From Charina bottae (taxonomy: Eukaryota > Chordata > Lepidosauria > Squamata > Charinaidae): DNA of 64,000 nucleotides. Positions 11,847 to 23,544 of this stretch are shown in pieces. The stretch is from positions 9,759,501-9,823,500 of the forward strand of contig JALMGJ010000020.1 in assembly GCA_023362775.1 (NCBI GenBank), written 5' to 3'. The position numbers were made by a program, and so were the translations under genes. The notes under the pieces are model-generated. The model made no database searches. It had not been told where the DNA came from and saw nothing but the letters and a program-made list of their open reading frames with translations. The stretch's first letter is position 1. Every line of letters starts with the position of its first letter.

Positions 11847-12114
11847 CAGGGGTAGGCAACGTCAGGCCCGGGAGCCGTATAAGGCCTGCGGGGCTCCTGC
11901 CTAAGGCCCGCGGGGCTCCCGCCCACAAACCCCACCCCTTCCACGCGATTGGCTCCCACCATCAAACCCCACCCCCAGTGCTTGTGATTGGCTCCCACCC
12001 GCAAACTCCGGCCCCCGGTCTGTGGAAATCCCAGAAACCCCACCCCCCAGCCCCCCGGTCCCCGGTTATAAATATCCAAATGGCCCTTGGCAGAAAAAAG
12101 GTTCCCCACCCCTG
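11847..12114 (+). mobile_element. hAT MITE, CAGGGGTAGGCAAC type
   Basis: 268 bp with termini CAGGGGTAGGCAAC and GTTCCCCACCCCTG and a perfect 8-bp TSD, CTGTAGGA, at 11839-11846 and 12115-12122. The interior is GC-rich (GGCCCGCGGGGCTCC, CCCACCCC tracts). No transposase sequence. The reading frames on both strands here come from the biased base composition. Confidence 0.9.
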
Positions 12115-12122
12115 CTGTAGGA

Positions 12123-13277
12123 GATGGTTAGAAGGAAAATTTTAAAAAAATGTAAGCAGGGGTATATTGGTTCTAAATGGGAAATAGTTCAGTGCTGGAA
12201 TTATTTAACCCCATCCCATTCATTTCAATAAAACTTGCTAAAAAGAACCCTGTGAGAATTATGAATGGAAAGAATTGCTTCAAGTTTTAGGCAGCTGCCA
12301 AACAGTCTGACAGTTTCAGTAAATGTCAAAAAATGTGGTGAATGTTAATCTTGGTCACAAAATTGTAAATATACAGTATATAGGGCCCCCAAAAAACATA
12401 ATTTCCAATGGTTGACATGTCATGATGAATATCAGTTATTTGTATATCATGAAAATGAGGTTGATGTTGTCTTTTCCAAAGATACTCAGTTCTATTTATG
12501 AGTAAATGTCACAAATTTTTATAATTTTCTCTACACCTCTTAAAATCTTATGGCTTACTGACAAATGCCAACAACAATCCTGTTTCTGACATTCAACATA
12601 ATATATTGGTATATAAAAAAGTGCCCAATTTCTGCAATGTGATCTCAGACCACAATTCTTGTATGCACAGGACATAGTTTATTTTAACTAAAGTCAACAG
12701 TACTGCAGTCAGTACAACAGAATACTGCTTGGTCTCTGTACCAATAAAACAACTAACATTATTCTCTATGAGACCTATCAGTATGAATATATGTGGTGGA
12801 ACTATAATAAAAAGGAAAAACTGATTAATTGTACAAAATGCTTGATCATATTTGCAAGACTGATTTATATCTAATAGCCAACAATTGGGCCTGTGTTCTC
12901 TAATGCATTGTGGGGAGACCTCAAACCTCTTTTATTTTGAAGAGAATTATTGCACTTGGTTTCCAAAGTGTTCCTGGCTTTGACTGGTCTTCCTTACCAC
13001 GCTGCCTTCCAGAAGATATTAGATAAGCCGCCAAAGGAAAAAATCTTTGGAGAGCATCAAATCATTGGGGAATGGTGCTCATGCTGACGGGTGAAAGCTG
13101 TTCATTGCCAGTTGCTTTGTGAGTTGGGACTTCACAAAGGCCGGTTGTACTGGTTTCTTCTGCTGCTGTTGTAGAGGAACAATCTTCTAAAATGTAGAAG
13201 ATTGCTTGGGTATAAGTGGATCACAATGTAAACAAAACTGACTGTGGCAGCGATCTCACCCTCCCTCACCCCTCAAT
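12123..13277. other. Unassigned AT-rich DNA
   Basis: Nothing recognised. Confidence 0.4.
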
Positions 13278-13355
13278 TACTGGGGTAATCGCTGGTTGTA
13301 AGCTGCCCAGAGTTGTTTTAAGACGGGTGGCTATATAAATGTTTTAAACAAACCA
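13278..13355 (+). repeat. L2/CR1-type LINE 3' tail
   Basis: GTAAGCTGCCCAGAGTTG, then a GGGTGGCTATATAAAT motif and an A/C-rich end. Similar tails occur at 31.96, 43.83, 51.5, 54.14, 60.77 and 63.3 kb. Confidence 0.6.
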
Positions 13356-16078
13356 ACCGGTGACGGCAAAGATAATCAGCTGATAGATTTGCACAGGAAC
13401 ACCTTTCATATGGGCAGTACTTATAGGGCTATTTTTACATAGGAAACATTTAAAAGGTGTTTCACCCTCCTGCAGATGGAAATGTAGAGCTTCTTCAGCT
13501 TTCTCAGGATTTGGCCCCTTGCTCCCAGCCTCATTCAATTGCCTGGGTAAACTAGGCATTGCAAACCTAGTTCGAATCTGTAATGGCTGCGGAGGGATAT
13601 GGCAAGGTTTAGGTCACTTCTGTTTGGTGGCAATTCCCTTTGACTGACAACTTTGTTACCTGATTGAGAGATCTGCTAAGAAAGATGATCTTTTATTAGA
13701 ACTGTCCTGCTAAGCAAAAGATACCAGTAGAAAAAGCATGGAGTGGGGGCATGGCAAAGGAATACCACTGGCACAAAGTTAGACCAAGTTGAGAGGAGTC
13801 CTTCTCCTGTAATTCCCAATACTCTGAATCCAGTGGAAGCGCCAACATTGGCCTGTATTTTCCTCCCCCTCCCCCCTCCGAATTGACTGATATTAGGAAG
13901 TCATCATTTAGCTAGTCTTTGTTAGCAAGGCTTGGCCAGTTTAGCTGCTTCTCAGCAGATTGCAACTAGGCATGTGGTCCTACAAAGAGGGTGTCCATGG
14001 AGATCAGTCAGCTAACAATAGCAAAACTGCCTGTCATTCTCTAATACGCTTTTACTGGCATTCTTAGTGTTGGTCACAACTGAAGAGGCATAGAGCCTAA
14101 GTAAATAAATAAAACATCCAACACATTGGGGATTTCTAGACAGCGATAAACCTACACCTTTCCAGTTACCCTGACTCTGTTACACCTTCCCTGCCTATGT
14201 CAGTGAATTAGATCAGAGAAAGAATATTTTTATAGCCACACAGGACAATTTGGGAATGAATTTCATGTACCCCAACTTTTGTTCTCAGTCAGGCTCTTTA
14301 ATTGGCTTATATTCATTATTTCTGTGAATGATCCTTTTTCCTTTTAAGAAGTTGGTGCATTGTCATATGTTCAGTAGTAACTGGCTTCAATCTATATTAT
14401 TAGCACAACAATGTTTTCATTCTACAACAGTATGGGTCCAGTGTATTCAATGCCATTCAGATGTTTTTGACATGATACATCTTGAGATCCAGCTCTTTAA
14501 GGGTGTTTTGTTTGGGTCTTTTCATTATGTCATTCATAGAGAGGTCCCCAATCTTTGGGGCCTGGTAGAGACATCTGGAATTTTGAGAACATGTTGTAGG
14601 TACTACTGGGGCTCTTGCCTATTCACAAAATAGCCAGTTTTCAAGCACAGATTTCCCAGAAGGCAGCTTGCCATGTCTTCCCTGCCACCCCTTGCTAGCC
14701 TTTGTCCTTTTGTGGGTGGGCGGGCAGGCAGAAGCAAATTACAGGGCCATGGCAACTATATGGGGTCCATGCGAGGGTTAGAAACATTTCTTGAAAGAAA
14801 AACAAGGCAGGTGTTGGCACTCGCTTTGCAGCTTGCCAGCTTCCCCTCGCTGCCTCTATATACAGAAAATCAGGTGGGGCAGGAAGCTTGGAGGGCACCA
14901 AAGGAGTGTCCCTGGGTACATTGATGTCCCCTGGAGTCACGTTAAAAACCCCAGACTTATAGTGTTTGGAACTGTCAGGATGGCAGCTGGTCAGACTGAA
15001 CTGCATTTTTGAGAAACAGAAGTGTTGGGGGCTTCGCTTTTCCTCGGTGATGAGATAAAGCTACCTTTTTTCATGCCAGGGCCTCCATTGCAGGAAAAGA
15101 AGCATTATGTTTCTGAAAATCATGAAAAAGACATCTGATGTGTGTACACTTTCATTCTGATTGCTGTGTTTGTTATAAAGATGAATTAATGTGGTGCCAT
15201 TTTCGAATCTCATTATAATGTTTGTCCTGAGATGAAATATGGGGCTTCTCTAATGGCGGTATGAATTAAAGCCGCATGCTGTGCTATGCTGACCTTTTCA
15301 ATATTCTGTGTTTTCACTGGCTGGCATTTCCACCTCCTCTCTGTACAACAATAGCATTGAAGTTGCTGGACCTACTTGAAGTTACCTTGGGCCAATGGAA
15401 ACCACGAATGTTGAAAAGATCAGTGTCGCATAGTTCCCCCCTTCGCTTTCTCTCTCCCTCTCTCTGCAATGGGAAAATGACTTAGCTCAAACATTTTATC
15501 TTATTAGTCACCAGTGTCTGGTAGGTTTTCTAGCATTGAAAGTAAAACGGGGAAAACAGTAAATTAAGAGGCCTGCTTGTGGACAGCTACAGTATGAATC
15601 ATAAACACCCTATGAGCTAAACAACCACCACAAAGGATCCTTGATGCAAAATAATAAATTGCTATCTCATCAGAACCTGAAAGAGATTTCATCTGGAGTT
15701 TGGCTTTCTAAAGTGTCTGCCTTGTTCTTGGGGGCACATCCTCCTTCCCATCGAAGCAGCTCATCCCTGCAGCCTGTCCAGCACACAGTAAAATCTGTGT
15801 CTGTAAATTAAGCAGAAATCCAGATTAACGAGAGTGGTGTGAACTCTTCCGGAACCTTCCTGAGAAGAGTGATAATTCACTGTGAGGCTGGGAATGTAGC
15901 ACCATGCCTGCTCGCTACAGTCTCTCACCTGGCTTCCTCCCACTGCTACTACCTCAAGATCTGGGTGAAAAGAGGATGCTGGTTTCTTAGTACAGGCAGT
16001 GGTGGACCAAGTCCAGGGACTTCTTAGCTAGGAGATTCCTGGTTGATGGATTCAGGTTTAGGGACAGGGACCTGATCA
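13356..16078. other. Unassigned, mostly unique-looking DNA
   Basis: No gene found. The part at 15085-15300 has balanced composition, several ATTA/TAAT cores (GATGAATTAATG, ATGAATTAAAGCC) and no repeat signature, which is the look of a conserved noncoding element. That is an impression only. Confidence 0.35.
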
Positions 16079-16252
16079 GCCAGTTTGGTCTAGTGGTTAA
16101 GGCAACGGGCTAGAAACCAGGAGACTGAGAGTTCTAGTCCCGCCTGAGGCAGGAAAGCTGGCTGGGTGACCTTGGGCCAGTCACTCTCAACCCAACTTAC
16201 CTCACAGGGTTGTTGTTGTGGGGAAAATAGGAGGAAGGAGTATTAGGTATGT

Positions 16253-17221
16253 CTATGAAGGTTCTCAGTCATCCAGGTAAAATTGTCTGTAGCTTGAATC
16301 ATGTCAACTGTATTTCTATTTTCTTAATCCTTAAATATGTTTCTAGGTGGCTGTGTGACCTAGCACCTGGGGCTAGGTCATGGTTATTTTGAGATGTTAT
16401 TTCTAAGTCCCTTTATCATCTAAAGGAAAATAGGGGAAAGATTGTGCCTGAGGCCCCCACCTCTATTCAAGGAAGGATTTTCCAAGTTGGCATAAATGGA
16501 TTCCTTGACCCCTCTCTCAAACCACCTATCTTCTCTGTCTAAAATGTGAACATTAATGTCCTCAAATGAGTGTCCTTAGTCCCTATTTTCCTTCCTGCTT
16601 TGTCTTCTGTGCCTAGGAAGATTAAGACCATTTCGCAAGCTCAACAGCAGCATGGTAATCTTAACGATCCTCCTTTAGATGATAAAGGAACTTAGAAATA
16701 ACATCTCAAAATCATTGGCGATCACTCGTAGCCGAGTAAGATTGTCTTCCAAGGGTAAAATTTTAACAGTGGATCCGTAAGTGGCTGTAAAGGCCAATTC
16801 TGGATCCGCACAACCTCCCACAGTGAGGGCATAGGTTTCCGGGTGGGAGACGGTCATGATGAGGGTCTGCCTGACGTGCCTTCCTTTTAGCTCTTTTCTC
16901 CTTTTCGCCCTGTACTCGTGCTTCTTCAAAGTCCATAGCGCCATTAATAAAGGATGACCTCCAATTGAAACGCTCATAAGTTAGGGCTTCCCAGTTCTCA
17001 ATGCTGATATTACATTTTTTTAAATTAGCTTTGAGAGTATCTTTGAATCTCTTTTGCTGTCCACTAATGACCTAGCCCCAGGGGTAAGGTCACACAGCCA
17101 CCTAGAAACATATTTAAGGATTCCCTTACTAACTTTGCTCAGACTGAAGAAGCTCCTTGGATAAGGAGTGAAACGTTTCCACTGAGAAAATAGAAATCCA
17201 GTTGACATGATTCAAGCTACA
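16253..17221 (+). mobile_element. Penelope-like foldback element, family c, hammerhead in the right arm only
   Basis: The insert is bounded by a perfect 15-bp TSD (GAGTATTAGGTATGT at 16238-16252 and 17222-17236). Its arms are inverted copies: CTGTAGCTTGAATCATGTCA from about 16289 reads again as the complement ending near 17221, and a second nested pair (GAGATGTTATTTCTAAG / CTTAGAAATAACATCTC) brackets a ~240-bp unique centre. The right arm has the hammerhead-like core CTGAAGA (17144-17150), a CTCCTT/AAGGAG stem and GAAACGTT (from 17170). The left arm lacks this ~62-nt segment but keeps both flanks. A LINE fragment sits inside the right arm. Confidence 0.8.
16709..17068 (-). pseudogene. 3' fragment of the 24-27 kb LINE family, nested in the PLE
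   Basis: On the minus strand it matches about 27118-27408, coding for the last ~95 residues of the LINE protein including the C-terminal zinc finger. It then continues into a 3' UTR ending CTCGGCTACGAGTGATCGCC. The frame through the A-run is intact here (AAT TTA AAA AAA TGT), unlike the large copy. It is 5'-truncated, as usual for LINE insertions. It interrupts the right arm of the PLE inverted repeat, so it landed after the foldback formed or came with one arm. Confidence 0.85.
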
Positions 17222-17286
17222 GAGTATTAGGTATGTTCGCCGCCTTGAGTTATTTATAAAAATAAGAAAGGTGGGGAAAAAAATTA

Positions 17287-17325
<39 letters not shown>

Positions 17326-17345
17326 CAATCTCTGTACTGGATCGC

Positions 17346-19344
17346 CACCCCCAGGTTTTAAAAGATCATGTTTGCCCCACTTGGCCCCAAAGCTAAGTGG
17401 TGCTTTCATTCCTTGCTAGCGAACAAACAGGCCAGCAGCTGGTTGGTTTTCTAACCCTAATCCTAACATTAGGCAAAGTCTTAGTTCCATAGCTCCTTTG
17501 GGGAGTCCCCTGGAGGAGACTACTGGAAGTGTGTAACTATGGAGGAACGCTGCAGATCAGACAGTAGCAGTAGCTAGCAAGCCTTGTTTAAAGACCACAA
17601 CAGTCTTGGAGCTAACAGCCAATCTGCACACAAGGTGTTGTTGCCCTGTGATTTTTGTCAAAGTGAAATAGCCCGAGTTGGGGTAGAGGCTGAGAACTGC
17701 TGAGATCAGAGCTGGCAGAGAGGAGGAATCCAAGCCCTCCCTCCGTCCCTCACTGTTGTGCTAACCAAATCTTTTTGTTCTGCGGAAACTAGCATTTGTT
17801 TTGCACCACTAGGGGTGCTAATACTGACCAATAGCTACAGAGCAATTAGCCAGCCAAGGTTAGCCAGCAATTCACTTGCAAGTCAGCAGCCAGAAAAAAT
17901 GGATTGGCATGAAATCTCCAAATCAGTTCAACCCAGCAGTTCCTCTCATGACTTAATCCCATGCTGGAGAGGAAGGTGGATACTACCTGCAAGGAGCACA
18001 ATGCCTTTTTGGAAAATACTGCCTTATCAGCCCTGCTGCCTGTCAGACATGTCTCCGCCTTCCCTCCAGTTGCTGTGCATTTGAAGCCTCCTGGAGATTC
18101 TTTGTTAAAACCCAAGTTATCACCAGTCAGAGCCAGACAATTCAGTGCACACATCAATCTCAGCAACAATGATTGTCAAGGGGGAGCTTAGAAACACCCT
18201 CCAAACCCTTATTAATGAAATTATGGCAGGTGCAGCAGCTGACAGTGTAGCTGTTAACTCCTTCAGCCCTCCTTTTGGTCTTCCTATTCTAGCAGCTCTG
18301 TTGTTTCTTCTGCTTCACTTCTTTTTAATTTTCTTTAGCAATGGGTATCTGTGTCTTGCTAAAGCCACGCATAACAGAATGGCTTGCGGGAAATCGGAGC
18401 TCCATTGCTGGGTGGGAATGAAAGACGTTGTGGTCCAACAGCGCCGGGAGGCACCAGCTTGGGGAAGGATTACGACCTCGCTCTTGTGTTGTGAATCACC
18501 TGCAGGATGATGCAGAATCTCCTCAGGGTTCCTTCAAAATCTAACCTGGTTGTGACCTTTTGTGTTAATAATGTGCTGCATTCAACTCTAGGCCTCAGCA
18601 ATTATTTCTAATAATAGCATAGCATGAGACAGTGTCAGATGATGTGGGGGAATAATGCACACTGAGATGCTTCAAGCCTGCCAAGTAATTAAAAGTCAAT
18701 TTAAGAGAGAATTAAATAATGAATAGTTGAGCTGAAGATGAAGAGTGGCTGGGATTTCACGAAAAAGAAGGGGCAGCGATTAAACATGGGGCGTTTTTGC
18801 TGACAGACGAGACATTCTTAGCATGGCTGACTTGATTCAGCAGGGTTGATGGGGAAGAGCCACATGGATGGCAGAAGGCACCTGCGAGTTTGTCTGTGCC
18901 GTTCTGATGCCAATGGGTGTGGTAGGGCCCGTGCTGCTAGCAGCCTTCCATCCAGGGGGATGGGATGTCCATTCTGCAGCTCACATGGAACAGCCTGTAT
19001 CAACTTTGCATAGGGTCACTTTGAACATACTAACCCAGTCCCCAGTGCAGGACCAGCACAACATCGGAAAGAACCTGTGTGTGGACAAATTACGAATAAC
19101 ACTTTTAAGGTTATCTGAATTGCTCTTGATTCAGTTCGGTAGAGCTTTTGTAGTTTGACGTGTGTGAGCCACCTACAGTCTTTGGATTGGGGCAATATGT
19201 TCAAATAAACAAATAAAGCAAGCTGTAGAGGGAAGACAATCCTCTGTACCAAGGTGGGGGAGGAAAGCAATATTGCAAGAAAAACTCAAGTGCATCGCTG
19301 TGTGGGAGTCTATTTGCATATCAAGAGCTGCAAGTTCTGTTTTA
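17346..19344. other. Unassigned DNA
   Basis: No gene recognised. At 18437-18475 there is a short tract (GTGGTCCAACAGCGCCGGGAGG) like the ends of common reptile repeats. 18590-18740 is AT-rich with many TAAT cores and no repeat signature. Confidence 0.35.
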
Positions 19345-19717
19345 TTGTAACTCCTCCTGGGTGGACTACTGTAATGCACTCTACATGGGGCAGCCCTTGA
19401 AGAGTACTTGGAAGCTTCAGCTGATGCAAAATGCGGCAGCGTGGGCAGTTAGGTGTGCTTCTAGAATGGCACAAGTTACATCTCTGTCTCAATTTGCTTC
19501 CGGGTCCAATTCAAGGTGCTGTTCTTGACCTTTAAAGCCCTTCATGGCACAGGGCCTGGTTATTTGAGGGACTGTCTCTTTCTAATTATGTTTGCCCATC
19601 CCATAAGGTCTGACAGAAAAGGTATGCTGTGGGTCCTGTCTGTTAAGGAGTTCCAACTGGCGGGACCCAGGAGACGGGCCTTTTCTGCCATGGCACCTGC
19701 CTTGTGGAACAGTTGCT
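19345..19717 (+). pseudogene. L2-clade LINE ORF2, C-terminal fragment
   Basis: Across frameshifts the translation shows WVDYCNALYMGQP, LQLMQNAAAWAV, and then in one frame LTFKALHGTGPGYLRD, RSDRKG and AFSAMAPALWNS. This is the characteristic end of the L2-clade reverse transcriptase protein. It is cut at 19717 by an abutting palindromic element and has no 3' UTR. A similar piece lies at 31.96-32.3 kb. Confidence 0.85.
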
Positions 19718-20049
19718 AAGTGAAGCAGTCATTAAGCGAATCTGACCTGATTTTACAACCTTTTTTGCAGCAGTTGTTAAGCAAATCACCGTGGTCGTTA
19801 AGCAAATCACATGGTTGTTAAGCAAATAACACAGTTCCCATTGATTTTGCTTGCCGGAAGCCAGCCAGGAAGGTCGAAAATGGTGATCACGTGACCACGG
19901 GACACTGTGACAGTCATAAATGCGAACCGGTTGCCAAGTGCCCAGATCATGATCACGTGACCATGGGAATACTGCAATGGCCATAAGTGTGAGGACTGGC
20001 TGTAAGTAAACCATCACTAAACAAATGGTTGTTAAGTGAGGACTACCTG
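19718..20049 (-). mobile_element. Palindromic MITE (CAGGTAGTCCTC family), truncated inverted copy
   Basis: On the minus strand it starts CAGGTAGTCCTCACTTAACA and aligns with the next element over its length, sharing GGTCACGTGATC and CTTCCGGCAAGCAAAATCAA. It lacks the last ~55 bp including one terminus. It directly abuts the L2 fragment. Confidence 0.8.
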
Positions 20050-20053
20050 CATA

Positions 20054-20421
20054 CAGGTAGTCCTCACTTAATGACCATTCATTTAGCGGTGATTCAGACT
20101 TATGACGGTGCTGGAAAAACTAACTTACAACCTGTCCTTGCACTTACAACCGTCACAGTGTCCCTGCGGTCACGTGATCGCCATTTTTTACCTTCCTGGC
20201 CAGCTTCCGGCAAGCAAAATCAATGGGGAACTGTGTGATTCGCTTAACAACCAAGTGGTTCACTTAACAACCACATGATTCACTTAATGACCATGGTGAT
20301 TCGCTTAATGATCGCCACAAAAAAGGTAATAAAATCAGGTCGGATTTGCTTAATGACCGCTTTGCTTAGCAACTGAAATTCCGCTCCCAATTGTGGTCAT
20401 TAAGCGAACGAGGACTACCTG
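20054..20421 (+). mobile_element. Palindromic MITE (CAGGTAGTCCTC family), complete
   Basis: Termini CAGGTAGTCCTC and GAGGACTACCTG with TA on both sides suggest a Tc1/mariner-type target duplication. The interior is full of imperfect repeats of CGCTTAACAACCA / TTAATGACC and holds GGTCACGTGATC. There is no transposase. With the preceding copy it forms a roughly 700-bp palindrome centred at 20051. Confidence 0.8.
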
Positions 20422-20621
20422 TACATGGTTTTCTTGTACTGTGTTGCCATGTGGAGAAGTTTCAATCTATGTTTCAGGCTTTAATTTAAATTTGCTATAG
20501 TTTGTAAAGTAAAGGTGATGAAGAAGTCAAAACTTTGCAGAACACATAAGATACTAAGCAAAACTCAAACAAATCACAGTATGACTCAGTGTGTTATGTA
20601 AATCCAAGTAACTAAAATTTA

Positions 20622-21029
20622 CCTTTTAATGGAATTGGCATTTAGAAAGCTATTGAAGTATCTAGAGTCTAGATCAGCCTTTCTCAAACGTTTGACCCCG
20701 GAGGAACCCTTGAAATATTTTTCAGGCCTTGGGGAACCCCTGCACATTCAGGCTGAAATAGAGGCCACAAGCTACAAAATTATTATATTCGTTTCATGGG
20801 TAGGCCTGTATATATGCATTAACAGAGTTTTAAAACTAAAAATAAAGAATGAAACTTACCTCTTTAATGTGAAGTTCCCTGAATTTGAAGTAATTTTTTA
20901 AATAAATTGTGATCTCCCAGGGAACCCCTAGTGACCTCTCGCGGAACCCTAGGGTTCCGCCGAACACTGGTTAAAAAACCCTGGTCTAGATGCTTCAATA
21001 GCTCTCTAAATGCCAATTCCATTAAAAGG
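20622..21029. repeat. 45-bp-arm palindrome interrupted by a hAT MITE
   Basis: The left arm (20622-20666, starting CCTTTTAATGGAATTGGC) is the near-perfect complement of the right arm (20985-21029, ending GCCAATTCCATTAAAAGG). Removing the MITE and one TSD rejoins them at TCTAGAGTCTAGATGC, so the MITE hit the palindrome centre. Confidence 0.85.
20675..20983 (+). mobile_element. hAT MITE, 309 bp (CAGCCTTTCTCAAACG type)
   Basis: Begins CAGCCTTTCTCAAACG and ends AAAAACCCTG. A perfect 8-bp TSD, GTCTAGAT, lies at 20667-20674 and 20984-20991. The interior has GGAACCCCTAGTGACCTCTC. A second copy of the same length lies inverted at 35983-36291. Confidence 0.9.
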
Positions 21030-21079
21030 TTCTAGAGTCCAGACTATTTAGATAGGCAGGGCTGCTCAAAGATTTTGAA

Positions 21080-21230
21080 TAAAGCTTAGGGTTGCTATGT
21101 AGGGCTTGCAAAAATCCAGATAGCTACTAGGTGGCAGCAAAGAGGTACAGGACCCCCTTTGCTGCCATCTAGTGGTTGTGCAGGGTTTCTGTAGAAAAAT
21201 CTGGCAGCCATAGTAAAATTCCCTCTTTCC
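21080..21230. repeat. Short inverted-repeat element
   Basis: CTACTAGGTGGCAGCAAAG is followed within 20 bp by its complement CTTTGCTGCCATCTAGTGG, and an outer pair AATCCAGATAG / AATCTGGCAGCCATAG flanks them. It looks like a small MITE. No clear target duplication was found. Confidence 0.5.
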
Positions 21231-23544
21231 CCCACCCAACTGTCTTCCTCCAGAAAGACAGGTATTCTTCCTGTAGACCTCTAATCAGGTGGGTTCAGTG
21301 GCATAACATTTTGTCAGTGTAATTCCAGAGAATTGTTTGGCTTTGGCAGATATTTGGCAGTGGCTATGATAATTTGTCTTGTATTATATGAAGATGTATT
21401 ATCGAAATACCAATTCTGCCATGGAAGAGTCTCCATATAGAACTTAATGAGAGAAGCCACTTAATATACCACTGGAATATTTGTACTCTAGACATGACAT
21501 ACCTGGGCTGCAATCCAGTACTAGATGATAGCAAAGAGACATAGAAAGCTTTATTATTCTTACTGCTCTCTACTGGTCTTCTGGAATTTTGCAGTTTTCT
21601 GTATTCCCGAGAGTCTTTAAAGGTGAGGAGATACGTTCCAGGGCAATCTTTTCAAAGGGGAAAAGAATAGGGCTGCCAAGATCCATGCAGGTTTGTGAAA
21701 AAATGGAAAAATGGGGTAGTAGGCAGAAGGAGAGAAGACATACAGATCTATGGTTAGCCATATAGAAGGAGAGAGGGAGGAGAAAGAATTTGAAAGGCAA
21801 GCAGTGCAAAGTGTTTGTTGATTCTAAAAATGATAGATGCCTGCATAACTCGTCTAAAATTTACACTTGCTTTCTTTACTGATGTGACACTGTTGTGCGA
21901 AGAAAGGATAGAGCTGAATTTGTGCCAGCACAAGTGGGGTAACAGTAAGTGGTGGCCCTTTTGGCTGTCCTTGGTCTCTAGTTTCTTTCAGACATGGCTC
22001 CTCATACTGTTTAGATGAAGTCTTGCTTATCAGCGGGTGCAGATATGTACATATTCACACCCCCTGGAATTGGTTGCTGAAAGTATTCCTTCACTCTTGC
22101 CTGTTTTATTCGTAGAGATTGCCAGTGGCTTCCCTGAGCTACTTTATTGAGTTTAAAAGGGTTCTGTTGTTGTGGCTACGTTTTTAAACCTCCCTCAAGG
22201 GCTGCTGTTTAATGGAAAATGTACTTCATTCTTTGCCACAAGTCACCACAGTATGAAGCAGCATGGATCTTTGCAAATGCTATTAGGACAAACAGGTGTC
22301 AAGGCTGTGTGGGCTGGAGAAGTTTAATATGGTGCTTTGTGGCACTCATGGAAGTGGAGAAAAAGCCATGAGTCAAATGGATATACTAGCAGGGGGGATA
22401 AATATCTCCAATAATGGAGGCCAGGTGCTTCTGGCAATGATTTAATTCTAAGGAGCAGAGAGTTAGCAGGCTAGACTTCCCCCAGTCTCCTTAGGACCTT
22501 CATTTTTCCCCCAGCCACCCACTTCTTGTGATAGTCTAGGTTTCTCTGTTTTATGTTAATTATCGTTCATGGGGCTCTGATGATGATGATGAGGAGGAGA
22601 ATGAAGAGGAGGATGGCTTAAGGAGCTTGAAAGAAGAGATTATTCATTTATTTAAAAGATGAAATCCTGACCTTCCTTTGCATTTACAGTGTGCCAGGGG
22701 ACCTGCCACAGTTCCAGAAACATCAAAAAAGGCAAAAGAAGGGTTTCAAAAGAATTTATAACATGGCAGAGCAAAGCTGAATGCAGAGAACCTGGACACA
22801 GCCCCAGAGGAAGCCTTCTCCCAGGCCCCAACCAGCTGCATTTTGGACACTGACCACTTCCAGGACATGAAATACTGTAGAGCCTTCTAAGCAGAACTTG
22901 AAGGATGGATGGGCAGAATATTATCACAGGTTGTCAAGGATCCTGGGCCAAGGACATTGAGGATTTTAAAGGTCCACCAGCAACAAACCCCATGCCTCTT
23001 TTTGCCTTGATCTGCTGCATCTTCTGCAGCAATCTCTATCTGTGAGTTGTGTGTGTGTGTGTGTGTGTCAAAATAACTATTTGAGGGCAGTGTTATCCCA
23101 TGCAAGGCTGGCCAAATGCCTGTTCTAGGATCAACTTTTCTCCTGATCAGGACTATTTATCTGGACCAAGCTTCTATTGTTTGTTCTCATTTATAATATT
23201 ATTCTTGCCAAGCCTTAATACTAGAATTTTGTGCAAAGGGAAAATAGAGCAATGCCAGCTGTATACTAATAGAAAATGTGCTGAAACCCAGTCATTCCTT
23301 CTGATGGTTTAATATAGTTGTTAAATAGCTTGGTGCACCCTCTTCCCCCTCATAAGCCAATGGGATTGACCATCCAGGAAGGACCAGAATAAAATAATGC
23401 CCAACCCACATCCCAGCCACCGAGCTTGATAAGATTGGACACAACTGAGAACTCTAGCACAATCCTTCACACTCCAGGAATCCTGGGGGAGATTGTCCAT
23501 TAAAGTGAGAATGGCCACTGTTGATTTATACCACAGCATTAGAG
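21231..23544. other. Unassigned DNA with a possible old L2 scrap and a TG repeat
   Basis: 22890-23035 contains TTTTAAAGGTCCACCAGCAA, which resembles the L2 minus-strand text near 51.39 kb. 22575-22615 is a GATGAGGAGG purine-rich tract. 23047-23068 is a TG repeat. No gene recognised. Confidence 0.4.

Larger units (their letters stand above)
16079..17345 (+). mobile_element. tRNA-derived SINE, family C, split by a PLE foldback
   Basis: The head CAGCCAGTTTGGTCTAGTGG and the CCTTGGGCCAGTCACTC body resemble family B. It then changes to CCTCACAGGGTTGTTGTTG and ends CGCCTTGAGTTATTTATAA ... GAAAGGTGGGG with a CAAT microsatellite at 17286-17330. The two halves (16079-16252 and 17222-17345) are separated by a PLE insertion that duplicated 15 bp of the SINE. 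Confidence 0.8.

Noticed and set aside
11850..12110. Coding exon with 100-117 codon frames on both strands
   Set aside because: Entirely inside a hAT MITE with perfect TSD.
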